From the NCBI RefSeq assembly GCF_045807065.1, contig NZ_JBJMIE010000013.1, forward strand, positions 1 to 15,078: 15,078 bases of DNA, in the 5' to 3' direction. The notes beneath the pieces are model-generated. The model had not been told where the DNA came from. It worked only from the letters and a program-made list of their open reading frames with translations, and did not search any database. Made by a program: the position numbers and the translations under genes. This DNA comes from Actinophytocola sp045807065. GTDB taxonomy: Bacteria > Actinomycetota > Actinomycetes > Mycobacteriales > Pseudonocardiaceae. Below, one piece after another: positions 14,028 through 15,078 of the stretch (positions within the stretch are counted from its first letter, which is position 1; each line of letters starts with the position of its first letter).

Positions 14028-14056
14028 GGGACTTGAGACACAGAGTCTAAAGTACC
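14028..14056. promoter_or_regulatory. candidate TetR operator
   Basis: GGGACTTGAGAC (14028-14039) and GTCTAAAGTACC (14045-14056) form an inverted repeat of 12-base arms with 10 matching pairs, separated by ACAGA. It lies in the 95-base gap between the divergent Ddn-like gene and the TetR gene, the usual place and size for a TetR-family operator controlling both directions. It is AT-richer than the surrounding sequence and ends only 15 bases before the TetR ATG. Confidence 0.7.
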
Positions 14057-14071
14057 AAAGGAGTGGGGTAC

Positions 14072-14932
14072 ATGGACCGATCCGACCGAGCGCCGACAGG
14101 GCTGGGCCGCCGCGGCCGACGCCTGTCGGATGAGGAGACCGCGCAGCGGATGCTCGAAGCGGCGATGGCGATGATCAGCCGCACCGGGCTGACGGTGAGC
14201 CTGGACCATCTCAGTTTCGAGGACGTCATCCGGGAAGCCGACGTGGCGAGGAGCGCGGTCTACCGCCGGTGGCCCTACAAGGATCTGTTCTTCAGCGAAT
14301 TGGTCACCGAGCTCGCCAGGGCCGCGATCCCGAGCACGGCCGACACCGAGGCGATCATCGGGCTGATCAAGCGGGTCGTGGGCGAGCACCGAGATCGGCT
14401 CGACACGTCACAGGGACGGCACGCGTTGCTGGTGGAGCTGTTCCGGCAGGCGGCGCTGCAGGACTTCCAGGCGCTCTACGGGTCCGCGGAATGGCGCACC
14501 TACCTCGCCCTGCACGCCACGTTCCTCAGCCTCGGCGAAGGGGGGCTGCGCGAGCGGATCCAGGAGATCCTCGCCCGCTCCGAGCACGGGTTCATCACCC
14601 GGGTCGCCATGGCCTGGGAACACATCGCCACGCTGTTCGGCTACCGGCTGCGGGCCGAGCTGGGGTCCACCTTCGAGACCGTCGCGACCCTGGTCAGCGC
14701 CACCGCCCGCGGCCTCATCCTCATGGCACTGTCCACACCGGACCTCGCCGACCACCGGGTGCAGGCGCAGCCCTTCGGCGCGACGACGTCCGCGGACTGG
14801 TCGCTACCGGCACTGGGCATCGCCGGGATCGCCGTGGCGTTCCTCGAACCGGACCCCACCATCGACTGGGACAGCCAGCGGGTCGCCGCCGTCCAGGAAG
14901 CGGTGAACTCGCTGACCATGCCCCCACCGTGA
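14072..14932 (+). CDS. TetR/AcrR family transcriptional regulator
   Basis: This 286-residue protein has an N-terminal TetR DNA-binding domain (about 20-80). The first helix is DEETAQRMLEAAMAMISRTG (20-39), and the helix-turn-helix is FEDVIREADVARSAVYRRWPYKDLFF (49-74), with the typical tyrosine and the K/D after the recognition helix. The rest (about 85-280) is a helical ligand-binding and dimerisation region, longer than the common ~200-residue TetR length and without recognisable similarity to a particular ligand class. ATG at 14072 is preferred over the GTG at 14063, because that GTG overlaps the AAAGGAG ribosome-binding site. It probably represses itself and the divergent Ddn-like/YceI operon through the repeat at 14028-14056. 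Confidence 0.9.
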   Translation: MDRSDRAPTGLGRRGRRLSDEETAQRMLEAAMAMISRTGLTVSLDHLSFEDVIREADVARSAVYRRWPYKDLFFSELVTELARAAIPSTADTEAIIGLIKRVVGEHRDRLDTSQGRHALLVELFRQAALQDFQALYGSAEWRTYLALHATFLSLGEGGLRERIQEILARSEHGFITRVAMAWEHIATLFGYRLRAELGSTFETVATLVSATARGLILMALSTPDLADHRVQAQPFGATTSADWSLPALGIAGIAVAFLEPDPTIDWDSQRVAAVQEAVNSLTMPPP

Positions 14933-14960
14933 CTCGCTCCCGTCCAGGTGACCGGCGTCG

Positions 14961-15076
14961 TCATGTGCGTGACGAAGGAGCGCGGGCCAGGTCCTCGCTT
15001 GCCGACGGGCCGTCGGCCGCCGCCTCGACAGGGTTCGTCGGGTGGTCAGCGGTCCACGCAGCTCGTGCGCGGCGAC
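14961..15076 (-). pseudogene. possible broken sensor histidine kinase fragment
   Basis: At the right edge the minus strand reads VAAHELRGPLTT (15076-15041), very like the H-box of a histidine kinase dimerisation domain. The same frame then becomes arginine-rich nonsense. Another frame, from about 15030, reads VEAAADGPSASEDLARA and stops with TGA at 14961. Joined across a frameshift these resemble the two helices of a HisKA domain, but no ATPase domain follows. The fragment runs off the window, so the rest cannot be judged. A chance match is possible. Confidence 0.3.
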
Positions 15077-15078
15077 CA

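Overview
The window is very GC-rich DNA with strong G/C preference at third codon positions, frequent GTG starts and many 1-8 bp start/stop overlaps. Gene content includes an F420-type reductase (Ddn family), an actinobacterial-type RDD protein, a CxxHxxC ferredoxin and a DUF6069 protein. Together these point to a chromosomal segment of an actinomycete, probably a Pseudonocardiales-type organism. The genus is an inference only. I see no transposase, integrase, tRNA, rRNA or CRISPR array.

Region 1 (1-5383) is mostly membrane and envelope proteins. A minus-strand operon of four coupled genes runs from 1849 to 40: a YihY/BrkB-family protein, a small two-helix protein, a 32-residue single-helix protein and a DUF6069 protein. 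Divergent from it is a large unknown membrane protein (1930-3195), which converges on a small lipoprotein (3626-3201). Then come an HdeD-like protein and an RDD protein, overlapping by 8 bp.

Region 2 (5384-8677) holds a LuxR-type regulator divergent from a secreted C39-like cysteine peptidase with a perfect palindrome in its leader, then a RibD/DHFR-fold reductase. After that comes about 645 bp with no intact gene, containing the frameshifted remains of an AraC-family regulator.

Region 3 (8678-11928) is the most interesting part: five plus-strand genes, each overlapping the next by 4 bp. They encode a small exported or anchored protein, an ApbE-type FMN transferase, a four-histidine cytochrome-b-like membrane protein, a NuoF-like NADH/FMN/Fe-S protein with an altered cluster site, and a 3Fe-4S-type ferredoxin. 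The set reads as an electron-transfer chain from NAD(P)H to the membrane, possibly ending on an extracytoplasmic flavoprotein. No canonical FMN-binding-domain acceptor is encoded in the window.

Region 4 (11940-15078) has a DUF2231 membrane protein, then a two-gene minus-strand unit (Ddn-like F420H2-dependent reductase and membrane-anchored YceI protein). A TetR regulator lies divergent to this unit across a 95 bp gap that contains a 12+5+12 bp inverted repeat, a good operator candidate. The right edge carries what may be a broken histidine-kinase fragment.
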